From: Bacteroidia bacterium
GTDB taxonomy: Bacteria > Bacteroidota > Bacteroidia > AKYH767-A > OLB10
NCBI GenBank assembly: GCA_037045145.1
Contig: JBAOIA010000011.1
Location: 1,178,001-1,242,000 of the forward strand
Length of the DNA: 64,000 nucleotides
Direction of reading: 5' to 3'
Shown here: positions 43,297-52,220 of the stretch, one piece after another
How the letters are laid out: every line of letters begins with the position of its first letter
How positions within the stretch are numbered: position 1 is the stretch's first letter
Position numbers and translations under genes: made by a program
The notes under the pieces: generated by a model
What the model was told of the DNA's origin: nothing
The model's database searches: none
Seen by the model: only the letters and a program-made list of their open reading frames with translations

Positions 43297-45990
43297 TTAT
43301 TTGGTCAGCAACAATTGATTTCTTTTAAACCCGAATTCAAGTATTTTTTCAATAAATTCAAAAGGCTTATACTGGTTTAATGCAGCCTGATGGAAAATAC
43401 AAGTTGCCGGTGTCATACCGGGCAATGAGTTTACTTCTATAAAAACAACTTCAACTTTATTGTCGTTTGTTATACGGACAAATGCATCAATACGTGCATA
43501 GCCTTCTATATTTAGCAGTTGTGCTGCACGCAAAAGCTCTTTTCGGATAATATCTGATATCAATCTGTTTTCCATGGTATGCTTACTGTAACGAGCAGGT
43601 GTGATATTCTGCCCTTCTCCGGCTAAGAATTTTTCTTCAAGAGAAAGTATATCACCTTCATGCAATGTTTCACTGGGTTCAAAAATTTCATAATGTATAT
43701 TTCCTGTTTCATCATAGGTTGTGAGCATGCCTCCTGTAATTTCTAAAAAATGTTTACAGTTTTCACCACTGATGAGGCTTTCAATCAGGAAATATCTTTT
43801 TCGTGGAAACTCTTCCTTGTCTTTTATCTTCAATAGTCCAGCGGCAGCTGGGTTTAAGGTATCATCTTGACGAAAAATTAATTCAGCGTAGGCGTGAAGC
43901 TGATTTTCATTGCGGATAATTTTTACCGCACTACTGCAGCCATCGTCAACCGGTTTAGCTATGATAGGGAATCCAAATTCTTTTAGAATTTTTTCTTCTG
44001 TTGCAGATGGGTTATTACGCCACTCTTCTTCAGTGAGTTTGTAATGCTGTGCAACTTTAAATCCATTTTGTGCAAGTAGCTCATTGGTCTGAAATTTATC
44101 TATAGTGATTTTAGAAGATTCAGCCCTTGAGCCATTGAATGGTAAGCCGACTTTGTTAAGTTGCAATTGTAGTTCACCATCTTCGCCCGGACGACCATGT
44201 AAGGCGATAAAAACAATTTTTACTTGTTGTGCAAGTTCTTCAAACAATGTTTTTTCTGGAGGGTTAAGATTAAAAGTATTGGCAAATGTTTGTGTTACAT
44301 TACCACATTGGTCAATTATTTTTTTGATGACAGGATGTTGATTGTAATTGAGAATTTTTTCTTTGATGTCGTCAGCATTATCTTTTAACATCAGGTTGAT
44401 TGGAATCCTGTAAAGTGAATAAGCCTGCTCGTTGCCTGCAAGAAAATAGGGTACCGGCTCGTACTGTTCTGTTGATGATAATTTTTCATAAACATTACGT
44501 CCGCTTTCAACACTAATGTGTCTTTCACTGCTATAGCCACCCATTATTACACCAACTTTTATTTTTTCTGATTGCGACTTGGCTTTTTTGCTGAGTAGTC
44601 CATTCAGGTTTTGAATCAGTTGTGGTACTGTACGAAACGATTTCATTTCTAAAAGACGCGCCTGAAGCGAAGTGGATATAATATAACTGATAAACTGAGA
44701 AGGATTAAGACCAATTTCTGCAGCTTGATGAAAGAAAAAACTACTTGGCATCATTCCTGATGTTGTATTCGGGTCATTCAGAAATATTGAGCCATTCTCG
44801 GTTATAAAGCCATCAATGCGTGCATAAACACTAAAGTTTAATGATGTAAACAGACGCTCACATTCCCTTCTTATAGTTTCTATTTGTACTTCAGGCAGGT
44901 GAATAGGTGTTATTTTTCGTGATAAACCCGGTAAATATTTAGCACGATAGTCAAACAACTCATTGCCTTTGCGGATTTCTGTTGGTGGCAGAGCTACCGG
45001 CTTTCCATTTTCATTTGTGATTACAATACATGAAAACTCTTTTCCTGTAATGAATGATTCTATGATAACTTCAGTTTCAGCTTCCATGGCAGCAATGGAA
45101 ACAATGTCTTCCATTTCACCAAAAAGTTGTATCAGTACACCTAATAATTCTTCCGGATGATATATTGTTCTATTGTTGATTTTTGCAGGTAATCCAATGC
45201 CCTCCCTAATATCTGATACTTTTTTAATCCATTCTGTTTTTGCATCAAAAGTCATGCTGTTCCATTCTGTTCTGGAAATTTCACAGATAAATAAAGATTT
45301 GTTTACAGCGTGTATAAATGCATCAACATCATTATTCTTCAACACAGATATTCCAATACTCGAACCCTGATTAGCAGCTTTAACAACACATGGAAATCCA
45401 ACAGATTTTAAATTTTTAATAAAGGATTTTCGGTTTGATGAGGCTAACCACTCAGATCGGTTTATGACAGTAACTTCAGGAACATTAAAACCTGATTTTT
45501 TCATCAGTTCTTTCTGAATAACTTTGTTCATTCCTATTGCAGAAGAGAGTATGCCAGAGCCGGAGTAAGGAATTCGGTAATATTCCAGCATTCCTTGTAT
45601 GCGTCCGTCTTCGCCATCAGAACCATGCAGACATAAAAATGCAAAATCTATGACATCAGGCAACTGCGCAAACTCTATGCGTGTACCTAATTTCATTGTA
45701 AGTCTGATTTGCTCCTGATGCGTAAGCGAGCCAAGATTTTCTGCATATATCTGAAAGCCTCGGGTGGATTCAGGTAGAAATTCTGATGGCGGATAAAAAT
45801 CACGAATACTGCCTTTGTAAATAAATTGCCAATCAAGAATAAGTAAGTTGCCAAAACTATCAACAAAGAGTGGAATCGGTTCAAAAAGCGTTTTGTCGAG
45901 ATTATCATATACGGTTCTGCCACCGGCAAAGGATACCTCGCGTTCGCGTGATGAGCCGCCAAAAAGGATTCCAATTTTTAGTTTGTTCAT
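43297..45990 (-). CDS. tandem (duplicated and fused) D-alanine--D-alanine ligase
   Basis: An 897-residue protein made of two complete Ddl-like ATP-grasp units, each longer than a normal Ddl. Unit 1 (about 1-470): ILFGGSSREREVSFAGGRTV, PYSGSGILSSAIGMNK, FPCVVKAANQGSSIGISV, and the metal-binding end RIDGF...FLNDPNTTSGMMP. Unit 2 (about 487-897): VGVIMGGYSSERHISVESGR, PFNGSRAESSKITIDKF, and RIDAF...FIEVNSLPGMTP. Unit 2 keeps the canonical Glu-x-Asn metal ligands (EVN), while unit 1 has Asp-Pro-Asn (DPN). The normal role is ATP-dependent D-Ala-D-Ala synthesis for peptidoglycan. Either half could be active or have drifted to another D-amino acid or a regulatory role. It is first in the operon with the PASTA protein. 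Confidence 0.85.
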   Translation of the reverse strand: MNKLKIGILFGGSSREREVSFAGGRTVYDNLDKTLFEPIPLFVDSFGNLLILDWQFIYKGSIRDFYPPSEFLPESTRGFQIYAENLGSLTHQEQIRLTMKLGTRIEFAQLPDVIDFAFLCLHGSDGEDGRIQGMLEYYRIPYSGSGILSSAIGMNKVIQKELMKKSGFNVPEVTVINRSEWLASSNRKSFIKNLKSVGFPCVVKAANQGSSIGISVLKNNDVDAFIHAVNKSLFICEISRTEWNSMTFDAKTEWIKKVSDIREGIGLPAKINNRTIYHPEELLGVLIQLFGEMEDIVSIAAMEAETEVIIESFITGKEFSCIVITNENGKPVALPPTEIRKGNELFDYRAKYLPGLSRKITPIHLPEVQIETIRRECERLFTSLNFSVYARIDGFITENGSIFLNDPNTTSGMMPSSFFFHQAAEIGLNPSQFISYIISTSLQARLLEMKSFRTVPQLIQNLNGLLSKKAKSQSEKIKVGVIMGGYSSERHISVESGRNVYEKLSSTEQYEPVPYFLAGNEQAYSLYRIPINLMLKDNADDIKEKILNYNQHPVIKKIIDQCGNVTQTFANTFNLNPPEKTLFEELAQQVKIVFIALHGRPGEDGELQLQLNKVGLPFNGSRAESSKITIDKFQTNELLAQNGFKVAQHYKLTEEEWRNNPSATEEKILKEFGFPIIAKPVDDGCSSAVKIIRNENQLHAYAELIFRQDDTLNPAAAGLLKIKDKEEFPRKRYFLIESLISGENCKHFLEITGGMLTTYDETGNIHYEIFEPSETLHEGDILSLEEKFLAGEGQNITPARYSKHTMENRLISDIIRKELLRAAQLLNIEGYARIDAFVRITNDNKVEVVFIEVNSLPGMTPATCIFHQAALNQYKPFEFIEKILEFGFKRNQLLLTK

Positions 45991-46018
45991 ATTGATTTTA
46001 AGTCATGAAATGATTGAA

Positions 46019-46026
46019 CAAAGTTA
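46019..46026 (-). promoter_or_regulatory. -7 element before the tandem Ddl gene
   Basis: Minus strand TAACTTTG, exact TAnnTTTG, 29 bases upstream of the ATG at 45990. Confidence 0.45.
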
Positions 46027-46176
46027 ACGTAATAATGCAGCAGCTTACTTGCTTAAAGAGTAAGTATTCACGATTTTTTTAACATTTAAAGGTGAGGCAT
46101 TTATTGTTAAAAACCCGAGAGAAAGTTTGTTTTACAGATTGGTTTTTATCAGGTAAAAACGCCTGAGAACGGCAGT

Positions 46177-46941
46177 TTATTTTAGCAACCCATTGACTCC
46201 AGCACCAAAAAGTGCAAAGTCATATTTTACAGGGTCTTTTTTATCAAATTCTTGGAGGCTTATAGTCAACTCTTCAACCGCTTTCCAATCATCTTGTTGT
46301 CTTCTCAAAAGCCCAAGAAGTCGTGCTGTACGCCCTGTGTGTACGTCTAAAGGACAGTAGAGTAGTGCTGATGAAATATCCCAAATTCCAAAGTCAACAC
46401 CTGCTTGGTCTTTTCTTATCATCCAGCGCAGAAACATATTGAATCTTTTACAACCTGAATTTTTTAATGGGTCGCCTAAATGTTTTGTGGTGCGTGGTTG
46501 ACAGGATTGGGAGAATAGTTTCTGCCTGAATAAACTCATAGCCACAGGTATGGGATTGTTGTTTACAAAAGTTGAAAAGCAGTTTCCTAACGATCCATAT
46601 TCGTTGTATATATTTTTTATTGCTTTAAAAATATATACGCAATCTTCTCCATTAAAAGTACGATGAACAAACTTTCTGAAGTGGTTATAATCATTATTTG
46701 ATGCATTTATGATAAATGATTTTGGAGTATGCTCCATCATTTTCATAAGAGATTGTGCATTTTTCAATATGGTTTTACGCTGCCCCCACGAGATGAGAGA
46801 GGTCAGAAAAGCGCTGATTTCAATGTCGCCACTGTCTGAAAACATGTGGGGAATAGAGATTGGGTCATCATCAATAAAATCTCTTCTGTTGTAGCGCAGA
46901 AATAAATCGTCTAAGTATAGTTTTAACTCATGATCATTCAT
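46177..46941 (-). CDS. TIGR02757 family protein (DUF2400)
   Basis: A 254-residue cytoplasmic protein. LYLDDLFLRYNRRDFIDDDP, FLTSLISWGQRKTILKNAQS, FVHRTFNGEDCVYIFKAIKN and CKRFNMFLRWMIRKD are conserved blocks of TIGR02757, a family of unknown function that resembles DNA glycosylases of the helix-hairpin-helix type in some comparisons (recollection). The His-Thr-Gly-Arg stretch near VHTGRTARLLGLL is conserved too. It starts 12 bases after the der stop and ends the era-der-TIGR02757 operon. Confidence 0.78.
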   Translation of the reverse strand: MNDHELKLYLDDLFLRYNRRDFIDDDPISIPHMFSDSGDIEISAFLTSLISWGQRKTILKNAQSLMKMMEHTPKSFIINASNNDYNHFRKFVHRTFNGEDCVYIFKAIKNIYNEYGSLGNCFSTFVNNNPIPVAMSLFRQKLFSQSCQPRTTKHLGDPLKNSGCKRFNMFLRWMIRKDQAGVDFGIWDISSALLYCPLDVHTGRTARLLGLLRRQQDDWKAVEELTISLQEFDKKDPVKYDFALFGAGVNGLLK

Positions 46942-46953
46942 GACATTTTGCTA

Positions 46954-48273
46954 TCAAACTTCCTTGCCGCTGTCTTTACTTCTAAATGAGATTGCAACAG
47001 GAACTCCACTCAGATTAAAGTTTTCACGAAGTTTATTTTCAAGAAATCTTCTGTAAGAGGTTTGAATATATTGCGGATTGCTACTGAAAAATACAAAACG
47101 CGGATACGGCCCAGGGACCTGGGTAATATATTTTATGTTTATGAGTTTGCCTTTGACAGATGGTGGTGGATAGTTTTCTATGAAAGGCAGAATTTTTTTG
47201 TTTAGTTGCGATGTAGGAATGTGCTGTGTTCTGTTTTTGAAAACATCAATGGCAGTTTCAAGTGCTTTAAAAATACGTTGCTTGTTTAGTACTGATGTAA
47301 AGATTATAGGAACATCCGTTAAAGGAGCAATGGCTTCTTTTATTTCTTCTGTAAACTTTTTTGTTGAATTATTTTCTTTGTCAATTAAATCCCATTTATT
47401 CACCAAGAACACAACCCCTTTATGATTGGTTTGAATGAGGTGAAAAATATTGGCATCCTGTGCTGTAAATCCTTTCTCTGCATCAATCATAAAAAGGCAT
47501 ACGTCACTTTGTTCAATAGCTCTTATACTGCGCATTACAGAGTAAAATTCCAAATCTTCTTTCACTTTAGCTTTCTTTCTCAATCCGGCTGTGTCAACTA
47601 AAATAAAGTCGAAACCAAAATTTGAATAACGGATATTTATACTGTTTCTTGTTGTTCCTGCAATTGGAGTAACAATACTTCGTTCTACTCCAGTGAGCAT
47701 ATTCATCAATGACGATTTACCTACATTAGGTTGTCCGATAATAGTGATTTTAGGTAAATCCTCTTCAGCCTCATCATCAGGCTTAAAAACTTTTACAACT
47801 GCATCAAGTAGTTCGCCAGTGCCACTGCCGTTTGATGATGAAATACAATAATAGTCACCAAGACCGAGTGCGTAAAATTCAACTGCATCATTCAATTGCT
47901 TTGGAGAATCAACTTTGTTGACTACCAAAAATGTTTTCTTGTTACTGTTGCGAAGCAGTTGTGCAATATCCTCATCAAAATCATTAAGTCCTTCTCGGGC
48001 ATCGGTAACAAAGAGTATAATGTCGGCTTCATCAATTGCCAGCTTAACTTGCTTTCTTATTTCAGATTCAAAAATATCTTCTGAACCGGAAACATATCCT
48101 CCTGTATCAATTACAGAAAACTTTTTTCCTGTCCATTCTCCTGTACCATAGTGTCTGTCTCGTGTTACTCCCGATTCGTCATGTACGATGGCGTCCATAC
48201 TTTCTGTCAACCTGTTGAACAGTGTTGATTTCCCTACATTTGGTCTGCCTACAATAGCGATTATGTTGCTCAT
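46954..48273 (-). CDS. der: ribosome biogenesis GTPase Der (EngA)
   Basis: A double-GTPase of 439 residues needed for 50S subunit maturation. First G domain: GRPNVGKST (residues 8-16), DTGG, NKVD. Second G domain: GQPNVGKSS (near 183), DTAGLRKKAKV, NKWD. The C-terminal KH-like domain ends in NLSGVPVAISFRSKDSGKEV, as in Der. The tandem arrangement is unique to this family, so the call is certain. It starts 9 bases after the era stop. Confidence 0.97.
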   Translation of the reverse strand: MSNIIAIVGRPNVGKSTLFNRLTESMDAIVHDESGVTRDRHYGTGEWTGKKFSVIDTGGYVSGSEDIFESEIRKQVKLAIDEADIILFVTDAREGLNDFDEDIAQLLRNSNKKTFLVVNKVDSPKQLNDAVEFYALGLGDYYCISSSNGSGTGELLDAVVKVFKPDDEAEEDLPKITIIGQPNVGKSSLMNMLTGVERSIVTPIAGTTRNSINIRYSNFGFDFILVDTAGLRKKAKVKEDLEFYSVMRSIRAIEQSDVCLFMIDAEKGFTAQDANIFHLIQTNHKGVVFLVNKWDLIDKENNSTKKFTEEIKEAIAPLTDVPIIFTSVLNKQRIFKALETAIDVFKNRTQHIPTSQLNKKILPFIENYPPPSVKGKLINIKYITQVPGPYPRFVFFSSNPQYIQTSYRRFLENKLRENFNLSGVPVAISFRSKDSGKEV

Positions 48274-48282
48274 TTTTATTTG

Positions 48283-49158
48283 TTATTCTTTGTAGCCGAA
48301 TTTATTCAGCTGTTGCTCGTTATTCCGCCAGTCTTCTCTTATCTTTACTGTCAGTTCAAGAAAAACCTTTTTGCCTGTCATCTCTTCGATTTTCTTTCTG
48401 CTGTCAGTACCTAACTTTTTTATTGCCAAACCATTTTTCCCCAATAAAATGGCTTTTTGTGATTCTCTTTCTACAAAAATATAACTCTTGATTTTAGTCA
48501 GCTTAGGAGTGTCTTTAAATTCTTCTATACTAACTTCAACACTATATGGTATTTCTTTATCATATTGTAGAAAAATTTTCTCACGAATTATTTCGGCAGC
48601 AAAAAATCTTTCATTTCTATCAGTCAATGTGTCTTTATCAAAATAGGGAGGTGCTTCAGGAATAAATTGTAATAGAGTTTTAATGAGAACATCACCACCA
48701 AATTTTTCTTTTGCAGAAATGGGTACTATGGCATCAGGATTTAGCTGTTGCTCAATTTTCTGAACTATATTTTCAAGTTCTTCCTGATTACTTAAATCAA
48801 TTTTGTTCAATGCTACAACTAATTTTTTGTCACCTGGAAGCAGTGTTTTAAATTTCTCTGCATCCATATCATTTCCCAGAGCATCGTACACTAACAGAAC
48901 GACATCAGCGTCAGCAAATGCACTTTGAACGAACGTCATCATTCGTTGATGCAGCTGATATCCTGGTGTGATAATGCCCGGTGTATCAGAAAACACCAAT
49001 TGATAATCTGGTTGTGAAACAACACCTCTTATCCGATGCCGTGTAGTTTGAGCCTTATGCGTTACTATACTTAAGTCCTGCCCCAAAAGAGTATTTAAAA
49101 GGGTAGATTTTCCTGCATTTGGTTTGCCTACAATAGCTATAAATCCTGCTTTATGCAC
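48283..49158 (-). CDS. era: GTPase Era
   Basis: Essential 16S rRNA-binding GTPase for 30S assembly. Motifs: GKPNAGKST, DTPG, NKID, and the C-terminal KH domain around ILLGKNGLAIKKLG. I place the start at GTG 49158 (HKAGFIAIVGKPNAG follows at once, as in other Era proteins, 291 aa). The frame stays open to TTG 49200, but that TTG and the following TACCTTCG (49182-49175) look like the -33 and -7 boxes of the promoter, so they are probably not coding. It heads the era-der-TIGR02757 operon. Confidence 0.93.
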   Translation of the reverse strand: MHKAGFIAIVGKPNAGKSTLLNTLLGQDLSIVTHKAQTTRHRIRGVVSQPDYQLVFSDTPGIITPGYQLHQRMMTFVQSAFADADVVLLVYDALGNDMDAEKFKTLLPGDKKLVVALNKIDLSNQEELENIVQKIEQQLNPDAIVPISAKEKFGGDVLIKTLLQFIPEAPPYFDKDTLTDRNERFFAAEIIREKIFLQYDKEIPYSVEVSIEEFKDTPKLTKIKSYIFVERESQKAILLGKNGLAIKKLGTDSRKKIEEMTGKKVFLELTVKIREDWRNNEQQLNKFGYKE

Positions 49159-49174
49159 TTTGAAATTTTTCCTG

Positions 49175-49182
49175 CGAAGGTA
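49175..49182 (-). promoter_or_regulatory. -7 element of the era promoter
   Basis: Minus strand TACCTTCG, one base off TAnnTTTG, with TTTTG (49202-49198) 15 bases upstream, the same spacing as at rpmE and the SRP RNA. Confidence 0.5.
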
Positions 49183-49224
49183 GTCAAGAAAATGGGACAA
49201 AATTTACTTCGATAAAATTAGATG

Positions 49225-49851
49225 TCATCCTGCTGTATTATCCTTGTTTTTAAGCATGGCATTAGCAATTGCACCAGACATGGCATCGTCACGTTTTTGG
49301 AGATAGGTAACAATGTTTTCGTAATCTTTCTTATTTCGGTTTTGCGAAAGTTTATCTTTTGCATCAATATGTGAAACAACAATTTCAAATCCAATTATCC
49401 CACTTAAATTTTCACGAATAACTTTAGCGTCTATATTATCAAAAAATTTTGGTTTCTCTTCTTTCGATTCGTAATGATCTGTTAGTTGTATTAAGCTTTG
49501 AAGCAGCTCAATTTCCGATTGTATTTTTATTTTACCATGACAATGTACCGCCTGATAATTCCAGGTTGAAACATTTTCATGGCTATACCAAGAGGAAGAA
49601 ATATAGCAATGCGGGCCTGAAAAAATCACTAAAGCATCGTTGCCATCAGATAAAGTGCTGCATTGTGGGTTTTCTTTTGAAATATGACCGTGTAATACAA
49701 GATTGTTGTCTATTACCAAAGGCGTCAGTGGAATATGAGTAGCAAACATTTTGGTTTCTGAATGCGTTATTAAAATTCCAAAACTGTTTTCCTTTATGAA
49801 GTCAACCTGTTGGTGAAAATTGGTATTGCGGAAATATTCAGAGATGTACAT
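49225..49851 (-). CDS. PaiB-like FMN-binding protein
   Basis: A 208-residue protein of the PaiB/FMN-binding split-barrel family, annotated in Bacillus as a negative regulator. Conserved blocks are the start MYISEYFRNTNFHQQVDFIK, FATHIPLTPLV, LHGHISKENPQ, VIFSGPHCYISSSWY and VSTWNYQAVHCHGKI. The C-terminus (LSQNRNKKDYENIVTYLQKR) is also typical. It starts 17 bases after the purL stop and is likely cotranscribed with it. Whether it regulates anything or is a flavin-dependent enzyme is unknown. Confidence 0.85.
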   Translation of the reverse strand: MYISEYFRNTNFHQQVDFIKENSFGILITHSETKMFATHIPLTPLVIDNNLVLHGHISKENPQCSTLSDGNDALVIFSGPHCYISSSWYSHENVSTWNYQAVHCHGKIKIQSEIELLQSLIQLTDHYESKEEKPKFFDNIDAKVIRENLSGIIGFEIVVSHIDAKDKLSQNRNKKDYENIVTYLQKRDDAMSGAIANAMLKNKDNTAG

Positions 49852-49868
49852 AAGAAGAGAAAATGATT

Positions 49869-52100
49869 TTAGTAGGCCATCACACTTTCAAGTTTTTCCT
49901 GATAGAGTTTTGAATATTCACTGATGTTACCGAATTTTTCTTCGTCAACAATGATGTCGCCATGTGTCACAACACCAAGATTGGTAAAATCAACTCCTGA
50001 ATCAGCTACTAAGCTTATAAATTCATCCATTTGCTCTTCAGAAACACTAACTACAACACGACTTTGAGATTCGCCAAAAAGAAATGCATCTTTTCTTATA
50101 TCCTCATCAGAATTGATTTCAAACCCTACACTATTAATGATGGCAGACTCAAGCAATGAAATAAAAAGACCACCATCAGAAACATCGTGTACAGACTGTA
50201 CACATCCGGCTTTGATTAATTGTTTTATGAGTTGTTGAACATCATATTCTTCATCGAGATTAAATTCCGGTGCAGGACTGTGGTTGATGCCATGTGTGCT
50301 GACAAGATATTGTGATGATGCAATACAGTTTTTAGAAGAGCCAATCAAAAATATCTGATCACCTGAATTTGAAAAAGACAATGTTGCTGCTTTGTTTTTA
50401 TCACTGATAATACCAATCATTCCAATAGTTGGAGTAGGGTAAACGGGCACATCTTCATTACCTATTTTCGACTGGTTGTAAAAGCTGACATTTCCACCTG
50501 TCACCGGAGTATGGAATTTTTCACAAGCTTTTGACATGCCTTTAATGCTATGAACAAACTGCCAGTAAACTTCAGGGTTATATGGATTGCCGAAGTTCAA
50601 GCAATTGGTAACAGCTGAAGGTTCTCCTCCTGTACAAACAATATTTCGTGCAGCTTCTGCTACTGCAATAGCACAGCCTTGTTCTGGATCTGCAAACACA
50701 TATCTTGCATTACAATCAACAGATACAGCAAGCGCTTTTTTTGAGTTTTTAATATTTACAATGGCAGCATCAGATGGTTTGTTAATACTCATATTAATAG
50801 TGCCCACCATACTGTCATATTGCGTATAAACCCATCGTCTGCTACAAATATTCGGATGGGATGTCAATTGTTTGGCAACGGTAATAAGATCAGATGGAAC
50901 TTCAACTTTATCTATGTTAAACAATTTGTTTTGTTTGAAGTATGCGGGTTCTTTATAATCTCTTTTATAAACCGGTGCACCACCACCTAATACTAATGAT
51001 TCAGCGTTAACATCAGCAACCAACGTTTCATTCATATAGAATTTTAATTGCTGTCCATTAACAACTTCGCCAATGCATGTGCAGTTTAAATCCCATTTTT
51101 CAAAAACAGCATTAATTAAATGTTCTTTACCTTTTTCTGCCACAATGAGCATTCTCTCCTGCGACTCTGAAAGTAAAATTTCCCAAGGCTCCATATTTTT
51201 TTGTCTTGTAGGAACTTTATCAAGATGTATAATCATGCCGTGGTTTCCTTTGGCCGACATTTCAGAGGTAGAACAAATAATTCCTGCAGCACCCATGTCC
51301 TGCATGCCTACAACAGCACCTGTTGCAATAACTTCAAGTGTTGCCTCAAGTAAAAGCTTTTCCTGAAAAGGATCGCCCACCTGTACAGAGGGTAAATCTT
51401 CATGCGAATCTTCGTGCAAGTCGCCTGAAGCAAATGTGGCACCATGTATTCCGTCTTTTCCTGTTGCAGAGCCTACTATATAAACACTGTTACCGTCACC
51501 TTCAGAAATTGCTTTTACTGTTTTGCCATGTTCCACAATTCCTACACTCATGGCATTGACTAAAATGTTCGTATTGTAACAATCTTCAAAATAAACTTCA
51601 CCACCAACTGTTGGCACACCAAAGGCATTGCCATAGTCGCCAATACCTTTAACAACGCCACGCATAAGCATTTTAGTTCGCTCATTATTCAGGTTGCCAA
51701 AACGCAAAGAGTTAAGTTGTGCAATAGGTCGTGCGCCCATTGTAAAAATATCACGGTTAATTCCACCAACGCCTGTAGCAGCTCCCTGATAGGGCTCTAT
51801 GGCAGATGGGTGATTGTGCGATTCTATTTTAAAAGCACAGGCAAGGTTGTCGCCAATATCAACAAGTCCTGCATTTTCTTCTCCTGCTTTGGCAAGCATA
51901 TGCGGTCCTTCGCGAGGTAAAGTTTTCAGCCAGGTAATAGAGTTTTTATAGGAGCAATGTTCACTCCACATCACAGAGTAAATGCTTAATTCATTAAAAT
52001 TAGGTTTACGACCCAATAGTGTGCATATTTTATCAAACTCTTCAGGCAAAAGACCTAATTTTTTTGCTGTTTCAACTGTTGTTTCTTTCAAACTTTCCAT
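49869..52100 (-). CDS. purL: phosphoribosylformylglycinamidine synthase subunit PurL
   Basis: ATP-dependent amidation step of purine synthesis, converting FGAR to FGAM together with PurQ and PurS. At 743 residues it is the small, three-subunit type PurL rather than the 1,300-residue fused form. Evidence: the start with YSVMWSEHCSYKNS, FKIESHNHPSAIEPYQGAAT, GVGGINRDIFTMGARP, and the second half VTNCLNFGNPYNPEVYW and VQSVHDVSDGGLFISLLES. PurQ and PurS are not in the window. A TAnnTTTG promoter lies 54 bases upstream. Confidence 0.97.
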   Translation of the reverse strand: MESLKETTVETAKKLGLLPEEFDKICTLLGRKPNFNELSIYSVMWSEHCSYKNSITWLKTLPREGPHMLAKAGEENAGLVDIGDNLACAFKIESHNHPSAIEPYQGAATGVGGINRDIFTMGARPIAQLNSLRFGNLNNERTKMLMRGVVKGIGDYGNAFGVPTVGGEVYFEDCYNTNILVNAMSVGIVEHGKTVKAISEGDGNSVYIVGSATGKDGIHGATFASGDLHEDSHEDLPSVQVGDPFQEKLLLEATLEVIATGAVVGMQDMGAAGIICSTSEMSAKGNHGMIIHLDKVPTRQKNMEPWEILLSESQERMLIVAEKGKEHLINAVFEKWDLNCTCIGEVVNGQQLKFYMNETLVADVNAESLVLGGGAPVYKRDYKEPAYFKQNKLFNIDKVEVPSDLITVAKQLTSHPNICSRRWVYTQYDSMVGTINMSINKPSDAAIVNIKNSKKALAVSVDCNARYVFADPEQGCAIAVAEAARNIVCTGGEPSAVTNCLNFGNPYNPEVYWQFVHSIKGMSKACEKFHTPVTGGNVSFYNQSKIGNEDVPVYPTPTIGMIGIISDKNKAATLSFSNSGDQIFLIGSSKNCIASSQYLVSTHGINHSPAPEFNLDEEYDVQQLIKQLIKAGCVQSVHDVSDGGLFISLLESAIINSVGFEINSDEDIRKDAFLFGESQSRVVVSVSEEQMDEFISLVADSGVDFTNLGVVTHGDIIVDEEKFGNISEYSKLYQEKLESVMAY

Positions 52101-52153
52101 TCTTTATTTTTGATGTATAAATTCGTTTCAGAATACTTTTATGTTACTTTGCG

Positions 52154-52161
52154 CAAAGGTA
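52154..52161 (-). promoter_or_regulatory. -7 element of the purL promoter within a palindrome
   Basis: Minus strand TACCTTTG, exact TAnnTTTG. It is part of an imperfect palindrome at 52144-52164 (GTTACTTTGC against GCAAAGGTAAC), whose plus-strand half would be a near -7 box for the divergent membrane protein gene. Confidence 0.5.
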
Positions 52162-52220
52162 ACCTATTGAGGTAATAAACAGGTTATTCTATGATATGAA
52201 TATTTTCAAACAACCTTACA

